The notes beneath the pieces are model-generated. The model searched no databases. It was not told where the DNA came from and saw only the letters and a list, made by a program, of their open reading frames with translations. From Oscillospiraceae bacterium (lineage in GTDB: Bacteria; Bacillota; Clostridia; Oscillospirales; Ruminococcaceae): DNA of 63,694 bases. Of the stretch, positions 53,689 through 62,931 are shown piece after piece. Each line of letters opens with the position of its first letter. The stretch's first letter is position 1. The stretch spans positions 1-63,694 of the forward strand of contig JAHHTS010000001.1 of the NCBI GenBank assembly GCA_020024475.1, given 5' to 3'. The position numbers were made by a program, and so were the translations under genes.

Positions 53689-54921
53689 ATGCAGAAATTT
53701 TTAGAAAAAAATAGATGGGTGGTTTTAATTGCCGCTGTTCTTGTATGGTCTTGTACAAACTTCCCATCACTTTGGGCTGTTTTTCAAGCTGATGCTGCAG
53801 CCGCTTATGGTATTACACTTGAAGAGAGCGCTATGCTTTTTCCAATGTGCACTGTGTTTTTTGGAATATCATCAATAATTGGAGGTCGTTTACAGGACAA
53901 GTTTCCACCTAATGTGGTTTCATCAATAGGCGCTATCATCATGGCAATTGGTGTTATTATGCTTTCTGTATTCCGAGAAGGAACTTCAGTTCTTACTATT
54001 TATTTGGGATTTTGTCTTCCTTTTGGTGGTGGCTGTGGTTTTATATTCCCAGCTGTTTCTGCTTCAATTATGAAATGGTATGCAGATAAAAAAGGCTTTG
54101 CAATGGGACTTAGCTTAGCTTTGTCATCTGGTATACTTGTTTTTTTAACATACATATCAAAATACTTGCTTAATACATGGGGAATTCAAAAAACATTTTT
54201 GGTTTATGGCATTATATTTATGATTGTTACAGTTTCTTGTACATTGATTCTGGTAAATCCTACAAGAGAATATATTCAAGAAAAACTTGCTATATCTCAT
54301 TCTAAAAGTAATGAAATTAAAACACAAGAAACAGAAATTGTTGATTTTACATCAGTTGAAATGCTTAAAACAAAGCAGTTTTATCTTTTATTTATTGCAG
54401 CAATTTTTTCAGTGCCAGCGTATATGCTTATAGCACCAAGTATAGTTACATTAGGTATTCAAAGAGGACTTTCTGAAAGCCTTGCTGTTTCATCAGTTGC
54501 TGTTGCTACTGGTGTTTCCGCAATTGGTAAATTCATTATTCCAACAGTTTCCGATAAAATTGGTAGAAAGAGATCTGCTGTTATCTTCACAATTCTTGCA
54601 ACTATATTCTCGGTATTACTTATGAAAGCTACAGGTATCTCAATGCTTGTTATCTACTCAGCCTTTGTATTCGCACATAGTGGTTGGACTACACTTATAT
54701 CACCATTTGTTACAGATTTGTTTGGTACATCAAATGCAGGCGCTAATATGGGTATTATAAGCCTATATTCTACTATAGCATCTCTTGGATCTTCTTTTAT
54801 ACTTGCTATGTTGGCACCAATTCTTGGACCTTCCGCTGCACATATTATAGGTATAGTTGGTATTTCAATAACAGTTCTGCTTGTATCTATGATTGATACA
54901 AATACAGCAAAATTAAAATAA
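53689..54921 (+). CDS. MFS transporter, oxalate/formate antiporter-like family
   Basis: The 410-residue carrier has twelve hydrophobic segments. The N-terminal NRWVVLIAAVLVWSCTNFPSLWAVF and GGRLQDKFPPNVV, the GGGCGFIFPAVSASIMKWYADKKGFAMGLSLA stretch, and the C-terminal half loop VSDKIGRKRSAVIF match the OFA-type MFS group of monocarboxylate carriers. The actual substrate is unknown. Site AAAGGTG. It may work with the M20 hydrolase upstream, but this is only adjacency. Confidence 0.82.
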   Translation: MQKFLEKNRWVVLIAAVLVWSCTNFPSLWAVFQADAAAAYGITLEESAMLFPMCTVFFGISSIIGGRLQDKFPPNVVSSIGAIIMAIGVIMLSVFREGTSVLTIYLGFCLPFGGGCGFIFPAVSASIMKWYADKKGFAMGLSLALSSGILVFLTYISKYLLNTWGIQKTFLVYGIIFMIVTVSCTLILVNPTREYIQEKLAISHSKSNEIKTQETEIVDFTSVEMLKTKQFYLLFIAAIFSVPAYMLIAPSIVTLGIQRGLSESLAVSSVAVATGVSAIGKFIIPTVSDKIGRKRSAVIFTILATIFSVLLMKATGISMLVIYSAFVFAHSGWTTLISPFVTDLFGTSNAGANMGIISLYSTIASLGSSFILAMLAPILGPSAAHIIGIVGISITVLLVSMIDTNTAKLK

Positions 54922-55086
54922 ATTAAATACTATATAAGATTCTAATTGTTTTTTGTTGAAAATCTAGTTTATAGTTTTAATAAAGGCAGTTTTTCAAAAT
55001 TTTTAGTATACAGTTTGAATATTTAAGATGTCATATTTTATACTATAAAAAGATATTGTTTATGAAAACAATATCAAAATTGTTTT

Positions 55087-55108
55087 AAAAGGGCTTTAAA
55101 GCCCTTTT
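55087..55108 (+). terminator. Hairpin terminator downstream of the MFS gene
   Basis: A perfect 11-base inverted repeat, AAAAGGGCTTT and its complement, ends in TTTTAATTT. It lies 165 bases after the MFS stop; the sequence between contains nothing else I recognise. Confidence 0.7.
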
Positions 55109-55187
55109 AATTTGTGTAAATTTTAACTTTAATAGTGAATATGGAAAAAATGTGATATAATATATTTAGAACTTCAAGGAGGACTGT

Positions 55188-56366
55188 ATGAAAAACAAAG
55201 AAAGAATAACATACATTTTGACAATATTATTTTCTATTTTGTACCTAATATTTGGGCATAAAGCGGCAACAAAAAATAAAATTGAATATACGAATGATGT
55301 TAATATAGGAACCCCTCAAAGAGCTGTTGTAACAAAAATTATAAATGATAGTTATGAAAAGGTGGTTTATGAAGGTATAGAAACAGAAGATAAACTTGTA
55401 CTCTTTGAAGCTGAATTTAAAACCGGTTATAGAAAAGGAGATAAAGTAACGGCAATACAGACCATAGACAGTATGTATGCGATTAAGCCACGACAGATTT
55501 CAGAAGGCGATAATATTATTATTCATCTTAATCAGATAAAAGATGCACCTGAAGCTCAGTATATGTTTTCTGAATATTATCGCGTTAATTTTATTATAGG
55601 ATTAGGTGTATCATTCTGTATTCTTCTACTCATTTTGGGCAGAATCAATGGTGTTAAGACACTAGTTTCGTTGGCATTTACTGTTTTAAGTATTTTTTAT
55701 GTTTTTATTCCAGCTGTTTTAAATGGTGGAAATATTTATTCTTGGGCTATATCAACCTGTATTTATATAATATTTATGACATTGCTTATTATAAGTGGAT
55801 TTTCTAGAAAGAGTCTCGCTGCTATGATAGGGTGTACTAGTGGTGTTATAGTGGCTGGAGTACTTACGTTGATAGCAACACGAATTTGCCATTTAACAGG
55901 ACTTACATCAGAAGATGCCATGTATTTGTTGCTTCTTAATCCAGATAGGCCTGTTGACCTTAAAGGAGTTATTTTTGCTGCAATCATACTTGGTGCAGTT
56001 GGCGCAATTATGGACGTTTCAATGTCGTTATCATCAGCTTTAGCGGAAATTAAGCACCAGGCTGTTGATATGACGGGACGGCAGATAACGCGTAGTGGTA
56101 TGGTTGTAGGTAGAGATATAATGGGTACGATGGCAAATACACTTATTCTTGCATATATAGGTTCATCGTTGTCGGTAACACTGCTGCTATCCGCATATAA
56201 TCATTCTAAATTACTATTATTTAATACAGAAATGATTTTGGTAGAGTTGTTGCAAGCGTTTGCAGGAAGTCTTGGTATACTTCTTACAATTCCACTAACA
56301 AGCATTATATGTGGTATTCTTTATGAAAATGACAAAATGGAAGAAAGTTCTACAATAATAGAATAA
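55188..56366 (+). CDS. YibE/F family membrane protein
   Basis: The 392-residue protein has an N-terminal membrane segment (about 6-25), a soluble outer domain of about 100 residues, and then about seven further helices. The family-defining part includes GAVGAIMDVSMSLSSALAEIKHQ, GRDIMGTMANTLILAYIGSSL and LLQAFAGSLGILLTIPLTSII. The function of YibE/F proteins is not established. The ATG follows AAGGAGG. Monocistronic with a strong terminator. Confidence 0.9.
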   Translation: MKNKERITYILTILFSILYLIFGHKAATKNKIEYTNDVNIGTPQRAVVTKIINDSYEKVVYEGIETEDKLVLFEAEFKTGYRKGDKVTAIQTIDSMYAIKPRQISEGDNIIIHLNQIKDAPEAQYMFSEYYRVNFIIGLGVSFCILLLILGRINGVKTLVSLAFTVLSIFYVFIPAVLNGGNIYSWAISTCIYIIFMTLLIISGFSRKSLAAMIGCTSGVIVAGVLTLIATRICHLTGLTSEDAMYLLLLNPDRPVDLKGVIFAAIILGAVGAIMDVSMSLSSALAEIKHQAVDMTGRQITRSGMVVGRDIMGTMANTLILAYIGSSLSVTLLLSAYNHSKLLLFNTEMILVELLQAFAGSLGILLTIPLTSIICGILYENDKMEESSTIIE

Positions 56367-56374
56367 TAAAAGTA

Positions 56375-56402
56375 AAGACGGACTAATTATAGTCCGTCTT
56401 TT
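56375..56402 (+). terminator. Terminator after the YibE/F gene
   Basis: AAAGACGGACTA / TAGTCCGTCTTT, a 12-bp stem with loop ATTA, is followed by more Ts just after the stop codon. Confidence 0.9.
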
Positions 56403-57035
56403 TTGCATATAAATTGTTTTAAGCTCTATATTAAACTACAGCCAGTGTTTTTTAATGTTGTTTTATTGTATTAAAAATGCTACAAGAAGAATTTTTACAA
56501 TCTGGTAAGTATGATAACCTATGGATAGTTTATATTTACATAAAATGCATTTTAGAAATGAAACAATTACAACATTTTTTGTAAATGATAATTAGATATT
56601 AACTAAAATAAAAATGATTTCAAATATTTAATTAAAACATATCGTATATTGTTTTGACTAGTTATATTTATATGACTTGATTTTGGTCTTTAATTTTATT
56701 TGAGCATTTTTGATTTATTTATGGATAAACTGTAATTGAAAAATGCCAAGGTTGTAAGTTAGAATCGGGATAGTGATATATTTAAAATGTTACAAGTTAT
56801 GTATTTGACTATTTTGAAAATTTTCTGCCATTTCTAGCATTTTGAATTTCCTTAATGTGTTCTTTTGATGTAGTTATCATAATGCCAAAATTTTTTAGCG
56901 CTTAATATAAAATCAATTTTATTTTCGCAATTTTTTCACTTTTATATATTAGAATTATTGTGATTATAATAAGATTATTGAATAAAATATATAATAAACT
57001 TATGATATGTCATATATTAAAAAGGAGGTAAGTTT
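56403..57035. other. Longest non-coding stretch of the window
   Basis: About 630 AT-rich bases between the YibE/F terminator and nfeD. I found no frame with a ribosome binding site, no tRNA, and no strong hairpin followed by a T run. It must contain the nfeD promoter; several AT-rich -10-like elements near 56950-56990 make the choice ambiguous. Confidence 0.5.
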
Positions 57036-57482
57036 ATGCCATTTGAAATAAATTTCACATTTGTATGGCTAGTTATGGCTGTTGCACTGGCAATTATTGA
57101 GCTGAATACTACTACATTGGTAAGTCTTTGGTTTGTAATAGGTAGTTTGTTTGCATTGCTAACAAGTTTTATTACGGATAATTTGATTATTCAATTTTTG
57201 GTTTTTTGCATAACAAGCTGTGTTTGTCTTGTGTTTAGCCGTCCGCTTGCCGACAAAATTCTTAATAAGAAAACACCGACAAATATAGATAGGATTATTG
57301 GAAAAACATGTTTTGTGATTGAATCAATAACATCACAAGAAAAAGGTAGAGTTAAAATTGATGGACTCACATGGCTGGCACAAAGCGATATAGCTATAGA
57401 AAAGGGTCAAAAAGCAATAGTTAAAGGAATAGCAGGTGTAACACTTGTAGTGGAACCTGTGAAAACCATGATTAACAATTAA
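57036..57482 (+). CDS. NfeD family membrane protein
   Basis: The 148 residues have three transmembrane helices (about 6-75) and a C-terminal soluble OB-fold-like domain (about 90-145: IGKTCFVIESITSQEKGRVKIDGLTWLAQS). This is the short NfeD form without a protease domain. Such proteins pair with SPFH proteins in membrane microdomains, and the next gene, 35 bases downstream, is exactly that. Site AAAGGAGG. Confidence 0.92.
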   Translation: MPFEINFTFVWLVMAVALAIIELNTTTLVSLWFVIGSLFALLTSFITDNLIIQFLVFCITSCVCLVFSRPLADKILNKKTPTNIDRIIGKTCFVIESITSQEKGRVKIDGLTWLAQSDIAIEKGQKAIVKGIAGVTLVVEPVKTMINN

Positions 57483-57517
57483 TTATGGATAAATAAAATA
57501 GTAAAAGGAGAAATTTT

Positions 57518-58432
57518 ATGCAAATTGCCATAATCATTTTATTAGTATTAGTGCTGATTTTGATTGCAAAGAATATTATTATTGTCCCACAAGCCGCAGA
57601 ATTTGTTATAGAACGTCTTGGCGTTTATAGTAAAACATGGTCGGCTGGTTTCCATGTGAAAACACCTTTTTTAGATCGCGTAGCAAAAAAAGTAAGCTTA
57701 AAAGAACAAGTTGTTGATTTTGCACCACAGCCAGTTATTACAAGAGATAATGTTACCATGCAGATTGATACTGTTGTTTTCTTTCAAGTTACCGATTCAA
57801 AACTTTATACTTACGGTGTTGAAAGACCTATCAGTGCCATCGAAAATCTTACAGCGACAACATTGCGTAATATTATTGGTGATCTTGAACTTGATCACAC
57901 ACTTACAAGCCGTGATGTTATCAACACAAAAATCACAGCATCACTTGACGAAGCAACTGATCGTTGGGGTATAAAAATCAATCGTGTTGAACTTAAAAAC
58001 ATTATTCCACCACTTGAAATCCAAGATGCTATGGAAAAACAGATGAAAGCTGAAAGACAGCGCCGTGAAAGTATCCTTCGTGCTGAGGGCGAAAAACGCA
58101 GCCGGATTCTTGTTGCAGAAGGTGAAAAAGAATCTGCAATTCTACGTGCAGATGCTATAAGAGAACAGAAAATTAGAGAAGCAGAAGGTGAAGCTGAAGC
58201 TATTCTTACAGTTCAGAAGGCTATGGCTGAATCAATTCGTATGCTTAACGATGCTAACCCAACTGAAAAAGTTCTTACATTGCGTAGCCTAGATGCACTT
58301 GCAAAAGTTGCTGATGGAAAAGCAACAAAGCTTATTATTCCAAGTGAAATTCAAAATCTCGCTGGTCTTGTTACAAGTGTTAAAGAGTTGGCGACAGAAA
58401 AAGTTGACGAAATCGAAACTGTATCAAAATAA
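57518..58432 (+). CDS. SPFH/stomatin-like membrane protein (QmcA type)
   Basis: The 304 residues begin with a single membrane anchor (about 3-22), followed by the SPFH domain (VIERLGVYSKTWSAGFHVKTPF, QPVITRDNVTMQIDTVVFFQV, LRNIIGDLELDHTLTSRDVIN). A charged helical region rich in RAEGEK and EAEGEAEAI (about 170-235) is typical of oligomer formation. Such proteins form large membrane rings and act with NfeD proteins in membrane quality control. The site is AAAGGAG, and a strong terminator ends the two-gene operon. Confidence 0.93.
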   Translation: MQIAIIILLVLVLILIAKNIIIVPQAAEFVIERLGVYSKTWSAGFHVKTPFLDRVAKKVSLKEQVVDFAPQPVITRDNVTMQIDTVVFFQVTDSKLYTYGVERPISAIENLTATTLRNIIGDLELDHTLTSRDVINTKITASLDEATDRWGIKINRVELKNIIPPLEIQDAMEKQMKAERQRRESILRAEGEKRSRILVAEGEKESAILRADAIREQKIREAEGEAEAILTVQKAMAESIRMLNDANPTEKVLTLRSLDALAKVADGKATKLIIPSEIQNLAGLVTSVKELATEKVDEIETVSK

Positions 58433-58450
58433 AATAGATAGTTAAAGTTT

Positions 58451-58473
58451 ACGCAGGCTTTTAAAGCCTGCGT
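58451..58473 (+). terminator. Terminator after the nfeD-SPFH operon
   Basis: ACGCAGGCTTT and its complement AAAGCCTGCGT form the stem, followed by TTTTT, 18 bases after the stop. Confidence 0.9.
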
Positions 58474-58608
58474 TTTTTATAATTATAATAAAATAACTAT
58501 TTTTCATAAATTTTACGGTGAAAATTCAATTATTTATGTGGAAAAATTTTTAAAAATGTTGTAAAATGTATAATTATAATAAAAAAATGAAATTTGAGGG
58601 AGATTTTT

Positions 58609-60567
58609 GTGAAAGTTGATTTTGTAAAGATTAAAGAAACATTTAGAAAATTCAATACATATCAGAAAGTTGCAACAATATTTTTGGTAATAGCAATTCC
58701 ACTGTGTATTGCAATGGGTATAAATGCAATATCTAAGTTGTCTGCTGTAAGTAACAGCATTACTCAGGACTCATCATCATTCTTTTCATCTTTTTCGGTA
58801 CCAACATCTTCAACGTGGTTATCTTCATCATCGGGTACAAGAAAAGCTATCACAGTAGTCTTGAAACCTTCATCAGTTGAAGAAGACCTTGAAGTTCAAA
58901 TTGTTAACGAAAAAGGCGAAAAAATTGTTGGACCAAAATTTAAACTAACTGTTAAAGGCGAGAAAAATGGATATAATAAAGTTTGGGAAGTAAACGATGG
59001 ATTTTTAAAACTTACAAAACTTCCTAGTGGTAATTATACAGTTACTATTGAACCGATAGATGGATACATTGTACCTAAAGAACCTGTAAAATGTATAGTT
59101 GAAAAAAAGGTAAAATATGAAAAAGTAGATGTTTCTGATAAAGTTGTTGATGATAGTAAAGTCGATTCATCTAAAGAAGATGCAGGTTATGTTAACACAA
59201 AACCAGCAACTCCTGCCCCAGCACCAAGCGACACTGTTGAGTTTGTAAATTCTTCAAGTAAGACCGAGAAAAAAGAAGTAGAAGTTATTATATATAAATA
59301 TAAACCTATTCTTATGGAAGACGGAACACTGAAAAATACAGCAGGTGTTTCTAGTGGATTGTACCCTGTTTTAGATGCAGAAGGTTATCTTACTGGTGCC
59401 TACAAACTTGAAAACCAAACTAACACAACAAGCTTATTGTCATCTTTAAGAATTAGAACTCATATCGATTCTCAAACGATTATTAATATGGTTATGCCAT
59501 TAGAAGAAGTGGAAAATACAGAAGGTAACTCAGTGATGCCACAAGAAGAACCATCACCAGATGAAGGTCAAACTGTTGATCCAGTACCTCCATCACCAGT
59601 AGAACCGACACCATCAGTAGAACCAACACCATCAATAGAACCAACACCACCAGTAGAACCAACACCACCAGTAGAACCGACACCACCAGTAGTGCCGACA
59701 CCACCAGTTCCTTCAAAGGTTGAAGTTGCAATATTTGATAAAGAGGGGAATCCTATAAAAGATTCTTTAGGAAATCCACTGGTTGCAATGGAAAAAGTTG
59801 AAATTAAGACTACTGAACTTAAAGAAGTTACTGTATATTACGGTTGGCAGACAATTGACGGAAATAAATACTATTTTGATAAAAATGGTGAAAAAGTAAC
59901 TGGTAACCAAGTTATTCAAGGAGTCACATATTTCTTTGATAAGGATGGTAAAATGGGCAGCTGTATAGGTATAGATGTTTCTAAATATCAAGGAAATATA
60001 GACTGGAAAGCTGTTAAAGATTCGGGAATTGAATTTGCTATTATTCGTGTAGGATATCGTGGATATGGCAGCGGTGTTCTTGTAGAGGATCCTTATTTTA
60101 GAAGAAATATTCAAGGCGCCACACAAGCGGGCCTTAAAGTAGGAGTTTACTTCTTTACACAGGCAATTACTACAAAAGAGGCTGTGGAAGAAGCATCAAT
60201 GTGTCTTGATGCTGTAAAAGGATATAAATTGGCATATCCTATATTCTTTGATACTGAATACTCTACATCAGCTAAAACAGGTCGTGCTGATGGACTTAGT
60301 AAATCCCATCGCACAACAATTGCAAAAGCTTTCTGCGAAACTATTCAGAATGGTGGATATAACGCTGGTGTTTACGCAAGTTCATCATGGTTCTATCATC
60401 AGTTGGAATATTCACTGATAGCACCATATGACATTTGGGTTGCTCGTTATGGCGTTGATAAACTGGATTTCACATATCGCTATGATATCTGGCAGTACAC
60501 AGGTTCTGGCACTTGTGCAGGTATCGGTGGTGCAGTTGATATGAATATCGGTTATACACCATATTGA
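58609..60567 (+). CDS. Modular cell-surface GH25 lysozyme (muramidase)
   Basis: This 652-residue protein starts at GTG 58609, 7 bases after GAGGGAG. Order: a signal anchor (about 21-43), a Ser-rich stretch (48-80), a Cna-B-like beta domain (80-170), a linker, and six Pro/Glu/Thr/Ser hexads (331-366). Two choline-binding-type repeats follow (about 410-448: GWQTIDGNKYYFDKNGEKV and GVTYFFDKDGKMG), then the GH25 domain (450-650). The catalytic region is visible in IGIDVSKYQGNIDWK, PIFFDTEYS (DxE) and DIWQYTG. It should cleave the MurNAc-GlcNAc link of peptidoglycan. No phage genes are near, so it is a host wall hydrolase. Confidence 0.92.
   Translation: MKVDFVKIKETFRKFNTYQKVATIFLVIAIPLCIAMGINAISKLSAVSNSITQDSSSFFSSFSVPTSSTWLSSSSGTRKAITVVLKPSSVEEDLEVQIVNEKGEKIVGPKFKLTVKGEKNGYNKVWEVNDGFLKLTKLPSGNYTVTIEPIDGYIVPKEPVKCIVEKKVKYEKVDVSDKVVDDSKVDSSKEDAGYVNTKPATPAPAPSDTVEFVNSSSKTEKKEVEVIIYKYKPILMEDGTLKNTAGVSSGLYPVLDAEGYLTGAYKLENQTNTTSLLSSLRIRTHIDSQTIINMVMPLEEVENTEGNSVMPQEEPSPDEGQTVDPVPPSPVEPTPSVEPTPSIEPTPPVEPTPPVEPTPPVVPTPPVPSKVEVAIFDKEGNPIKDSLGNPLVAMEKVEIKTTELKEVTVYYGWQTIDGNKYYFDKNGEKVTGNQVIQGVTYFFDKDGKMGSCIGIDVSKYQGNIDWKAVKDSGIEFAIIRVGYRGYGSGVLVEDPYFRRNIQGATQAGLKVGVYFFTQAITTKEAVEEASMCLDAVKGYKLAYPIFFDTEYSTSAKTGRADGLSKSHRTTIAKAFCETIQNGGYNAGVYASSSWFYHQLEYSLIAPYDIWVARYGVDKLDFTYRYDIWQYTGSGTCAGIGGAVDMNIGYTPY
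59599..59706 (+). repeat. Six tandem 18-base repeats encoding (V/I)(E/V)PTP(S/P)
   Basis: Six in-frame 18-base units within the lysozyme gene encode a Pro/Thr/Glu-rich spacer. They differ from each other at only a few positions, so they can expand or contract by slippage without breaking the frame. Confidence 0.9.
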
Positions 60568-60570
60568 TAA

Positions 60571-60600
60571 AAAACCATCGGTTATTAAACCGATGGTTTT
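60571..60600 (+). terminator. Terminator after the lysozyme gene
   Basis: AAAACCATCGGTT / AACCGATGGTTTT, a 13-bp stem with a 4-base loop, begins 3 bases after the stop codon and ends in Ts. Confidence 0.9.
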
Positions 60601-60610
60601 ATTTTGTAAA

Positions 60611-60687
60611 TATTTAGATAAATATCTAAATATTATTGACGAACAAAAGAATGAAATGTATAATATATTTAGATAAACATCTAAATA
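60611..60687 (+). promoter_or_regulatory. sdpR-type promoter between two 22-bp palindromic operators
   Basis: TATTTAGATAAATATCTAAATA (60611-60632) is a perfect palindrome ending 3 bases before TTGACG (60636-60641). TATAAT (60659-60664) follows after 17 bases. A second near-identical palindrome, with one changed base (60666-60687), begins 1 base after the -10 and covers the start point. The operator centres are 55 bases apart. The ArsR-type regulator encoded next very likely binds both and represses its own operon. Confidence 0.87.
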
Positions 60688-60700
60688 CACGGAGGAGGAA

Positions 60701-60970
60701 ATGATTCAAGATACATTAAAGGCTTTATCTGATCCTACACGCAGAAAAATTTTGGAACTTTTGAAATCAGGTTCAAAAACAGCAGGAGAGATAGGCGAAC
60801 AATTTAAGATGACAGGTGCTACAATATCACATCATTTGTCAATTTTAAAAAAAGCAGGGCTAATTCAAGATGAGAAAAAAGGAACATATATTTTTTATGA
60901 AATAAATACTTCAGTTATGGAAGATTTATTGTCATGGGTAGTCAATTTTATAGGAGAAAATGATGAATAA
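60701..60970 (+). CDS. sdpR: ArsR family repressor, SdpR-like
   Basis: The 89-residue winged-helix protein matches SdpR-type ArsR regulators: LKALSDPTRRKILELLKSGSKTAGEIGEQFKMTGATISHHLSILKKAGLI, then the wing KKGTYIFYEIN. It lacks the metal-binding cysteines of arsenic or zinc sensors. In B. subtilis SdpR represses sdpRI and is sequestered by SdpI when toxin is present. GGAGGAGG precedes the ATG, and its end overlaps the sdpI start by 11 bases. Confidence 0.9.
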   Translation: MIQDTLKALSDPTRRKILELLKSGSKTAGEIGEQFKMTGATISHHLSILKKAGLIQDEKKGTYIFYEINTSVMEDLLSWVVNFIGENDE

Positions 60971-61622
60971 TAATAAAAAAACAAACATAATTGTAATAGT
61001 AATAAGCATTATTGCATTAGTTATTCTTATGGCGTTCTATCCTTCTTTGCCAGACATTATTCCAGTGCATTGGAACATGGAAGGACAGGTAGATGGAACG
61101 GGTTCAAAGTCAACATTATTTTTTCTGTGGGGAATTTTAGTAGCCTCCAATATAATTATCGGATTTGCAGAAAAAATCGACCCGAAAAAGGAAAGTTATA
61201 AAAGGTTCACTAAAGTATTTAATATATTTAGAGTTATATTTGCTATGTTCATGACTGGTGTGCTTATAACAAATATATTGTTAGCAATATATCCAAACAA
61301 GTTTAATATGAATAATTTTATGCTTCCAGCTATTGGAGTTTTGTTTATACTTATGGGAAACTATGCGCCTAAAATAAAGCACAACTATACATTTGGCATA
61401 AAAACACCTTGGACTTTAGCAGATGAAACAGTATGGAATAAAACACATCGTATGGCTGGTCCCTTGTGGATTGTTTGCGGTTTGTTAATAGTGTCTCTGG
61501 GACTGATAAACAATTTAGGAAAAATTCTTTTGCCAGCACTTATTATAGACTTTGTAGTTATGATATTTGCACCTATGATTTACTCATTTATTTTATTTAA
61601 AAAACAGAAAAGGAGCGAATAA
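60960..61622 (+). CDS. sdpI: SdpI family membrane protein (putative immunity/signal protein)
   Basis: The 220 residues contain an N-terminal DUF1648 segment (MAFYPSLPDIIPVHWNMEGQVDGTGSKST) and a C-terminal SdpI domain (GNYAPKIKHNYTFGIKTPWTLADETVWNKTHRMAGPLWIVCGLLI), with about six helices. B. subtilis SdpI gives immunity to the SdpC killing peptide and captures SdpR at the membrane. No sdpABC toxin genes are in the window. It is in the middle of a three-gene operon, 1 base before the hydrolase gene. Confidence 0.9.
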   Translation: MMNNNKKTNIIVIVISIIALVILMAFYPSLPDIIPVHWNMEGQVDGTGSKSTLFFLWGILVASNIIIGFAEKIDPKKESYKRFTKVFNIFRVIFAMFMTGVLITNILLAIYPNKFNMNNFMLPAIGVLFILMGNYAPKIKHNYTFGIKTPWTLADETVWNKTHRMAGPLWIVCGLLIVSLGLINNLGKILLPALIIDFVVMIFAPMIYSFILFKKQKRSE

Positions 61623-61623
61623 T

Positions 61624-62931
61624 ATGAAAAAAATTTCAAAAATAATGGCTGTTATTTTTTCTTTGACATTACTATTTACTTCATGTAGTAGTGTAGAACC
61701 ATTAGACGAACAAACAGCAAAAAACTCAGCCCAAAAACACATACAATTTCTTGTAGATGGAGAATGGCAGAAAGTAATAGACGAATGTAATGATACTGTA
61801 AAAAAACAAATCGATTCCACAGGTTTAGAAACAGCTTGGAAACAAGTCACAGCAACTGCGGGTCGATATATTAATACATATTCAGAAGAATATTCAACTA
61901 AAGATGGCTTAGCAACTGTTAGTACTGTGCTCGAATTTGAAAGTACCGGTGTTATGGCATCAATTACTTATGATAAGGACAGAAAAATACGGGGTATATG
62001 GTTTAATTTAGCACCAATAAAAACGGTGTTGACAGAAACAGATAATTTTGAAGAAAAAGAAATTACAGTAGGCGAGTACGCCCTTAAAGGTGTTGTTACA
62101 TTGCCTAAAAATATTAAAAATTACCCTGTAGTTGTTTTTGTTCAAGGTTCAGGCCCATCAGACTATGATGAAACTATAGGTGGAAATAAACCTTTCAAAG
62201 AAATGGCACATTATTTTGCTGATAATGGAATTGCAAGTGTCAGAATAAATAAAAGATTTTTTCAAAATCCAGAATTAGTTAAAGAGAATGTTACAATTTA
62301 TGACGAATATATGGATGATATATATGCAGCTATAGATTGGGCTAAGAACAATGTGAGCGAAGATGTTTATGTTGTTGGACATAGTCTTGGCGCAATGAGT
62401 GGCCCTAAAATTGCTTTAGATAATGGTGCAAAAGGGCTTGTAATGCTTGCAGGTACAACACGAGAATTAGAAGATGTTGTTTATGATCAAAATATTGCAA
62501 CTTTAAAATTGAATAAAGAATATAGCAATAAAGAAAAGAAAAAAATTGAAGAAGCTATTGAGAAAGGAAATAAAGAAGTAAAAGAACTTAAAGATGGTGA
62601 TACAAATGTAGTTTTAGGAATTCCAGCAAGCTATTGGCTTAGTCTTAGGGATTTGGACGCAGAAAATATTCTGAAAAATCAACTTAATATTCCAGTTCTT
62701 ATTTTACAAGGTGAAGAAGATTTTCAAGTTTATTATGAAAAAGATTTTATCCATATGAAAGAAATTTTTAAAGATAGTGAAAATATCAAGTTTATTTCAT
62801 ATGAAGGAATTAATCATTTATTTATGCCGCAGACTAAGCTGGGTGTAATTGATGCTAGTGAATACGCTCAAGAAAATCATATCCCTGAAAAGGTTCTTGA
62901 AGATATTACAAAATTTATAATTAATAAATAA
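61624..62931 (+). CDS. Lipoprotein with DUF3887-like and alpha/beta hydrolase domains
   Basis: The 435 residues start with a lipoprotein signal peptide (LFTSC, Cys21), so the mature protein is anchored outside the membrane. Residues about 30-135 resemble DUF3887. The rest is an alpha/beta hydrolase: PVVVFVQGSGPSDYDE, VYVVGHSLGAMSGPK (nucleophilic Ser), LILQGEEDFQV (Asp) and GINHLF (His). It starts 1 base after sdpI, so it is the last gene of the operon and under the same repressor. The substrate is unknown; an ester or peptide at the cell surface is likely. Confidence 0.88.
   Translation: MKKISKIMAVIFSLTLLFTSCSSVEPLDEQTAKNSAQKHIQFLVDGEWQKVIDECNDTVKKQIDSTGLETAWKQVTATAGRYINTYSEEYSTKDGLATVSTVLEFESTGVMASITYDKDRKIRGIWFNLAPIKTVLTETDNFEEKEITVGEYALKGVVTLPKNIKNYPVVVFVQGSGPSDYDETIGGNKPFKEMAHYFADNGIASVRINKRFFQNPELVKENVTIYDEYMDDIYAAIDWAKNNVSEDVYVVGHSLGAMSGPKIALDNGAKGLVMLAGTTRELEDVVYDQNIATLKLNKEYSNKEKKKIEEAIEKGNKEVKELKDGDTNVVLGIPASYWLSLRDLDAENILKNQLNIPVLILQGEEDFQVYYEKDFIHMKEIFKDSENIKFISYEGINHLFMPQTKLGVIDASEYAQENHIPEKVLEDITKFIINK

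Noticed and set aside
59599..59706. CRISPR-like array
   Set aside because: The repeats are contiguous 18-base coding units with no spacers.
59492..59731. Minus-strand open frame encoding a Leu/Val-rich 79-residue protein
   Set aside because: It is the complement of the Pro/Glu/Thr repeats of the lysozyme gene; it has no ribosome binding site and its composition is an artefact of the repeats.
58609..60567. Phage endolysin
   Set aside because: The protein has its own membrane anchor and surface modules, and no holin, structural or integrase gene is near.
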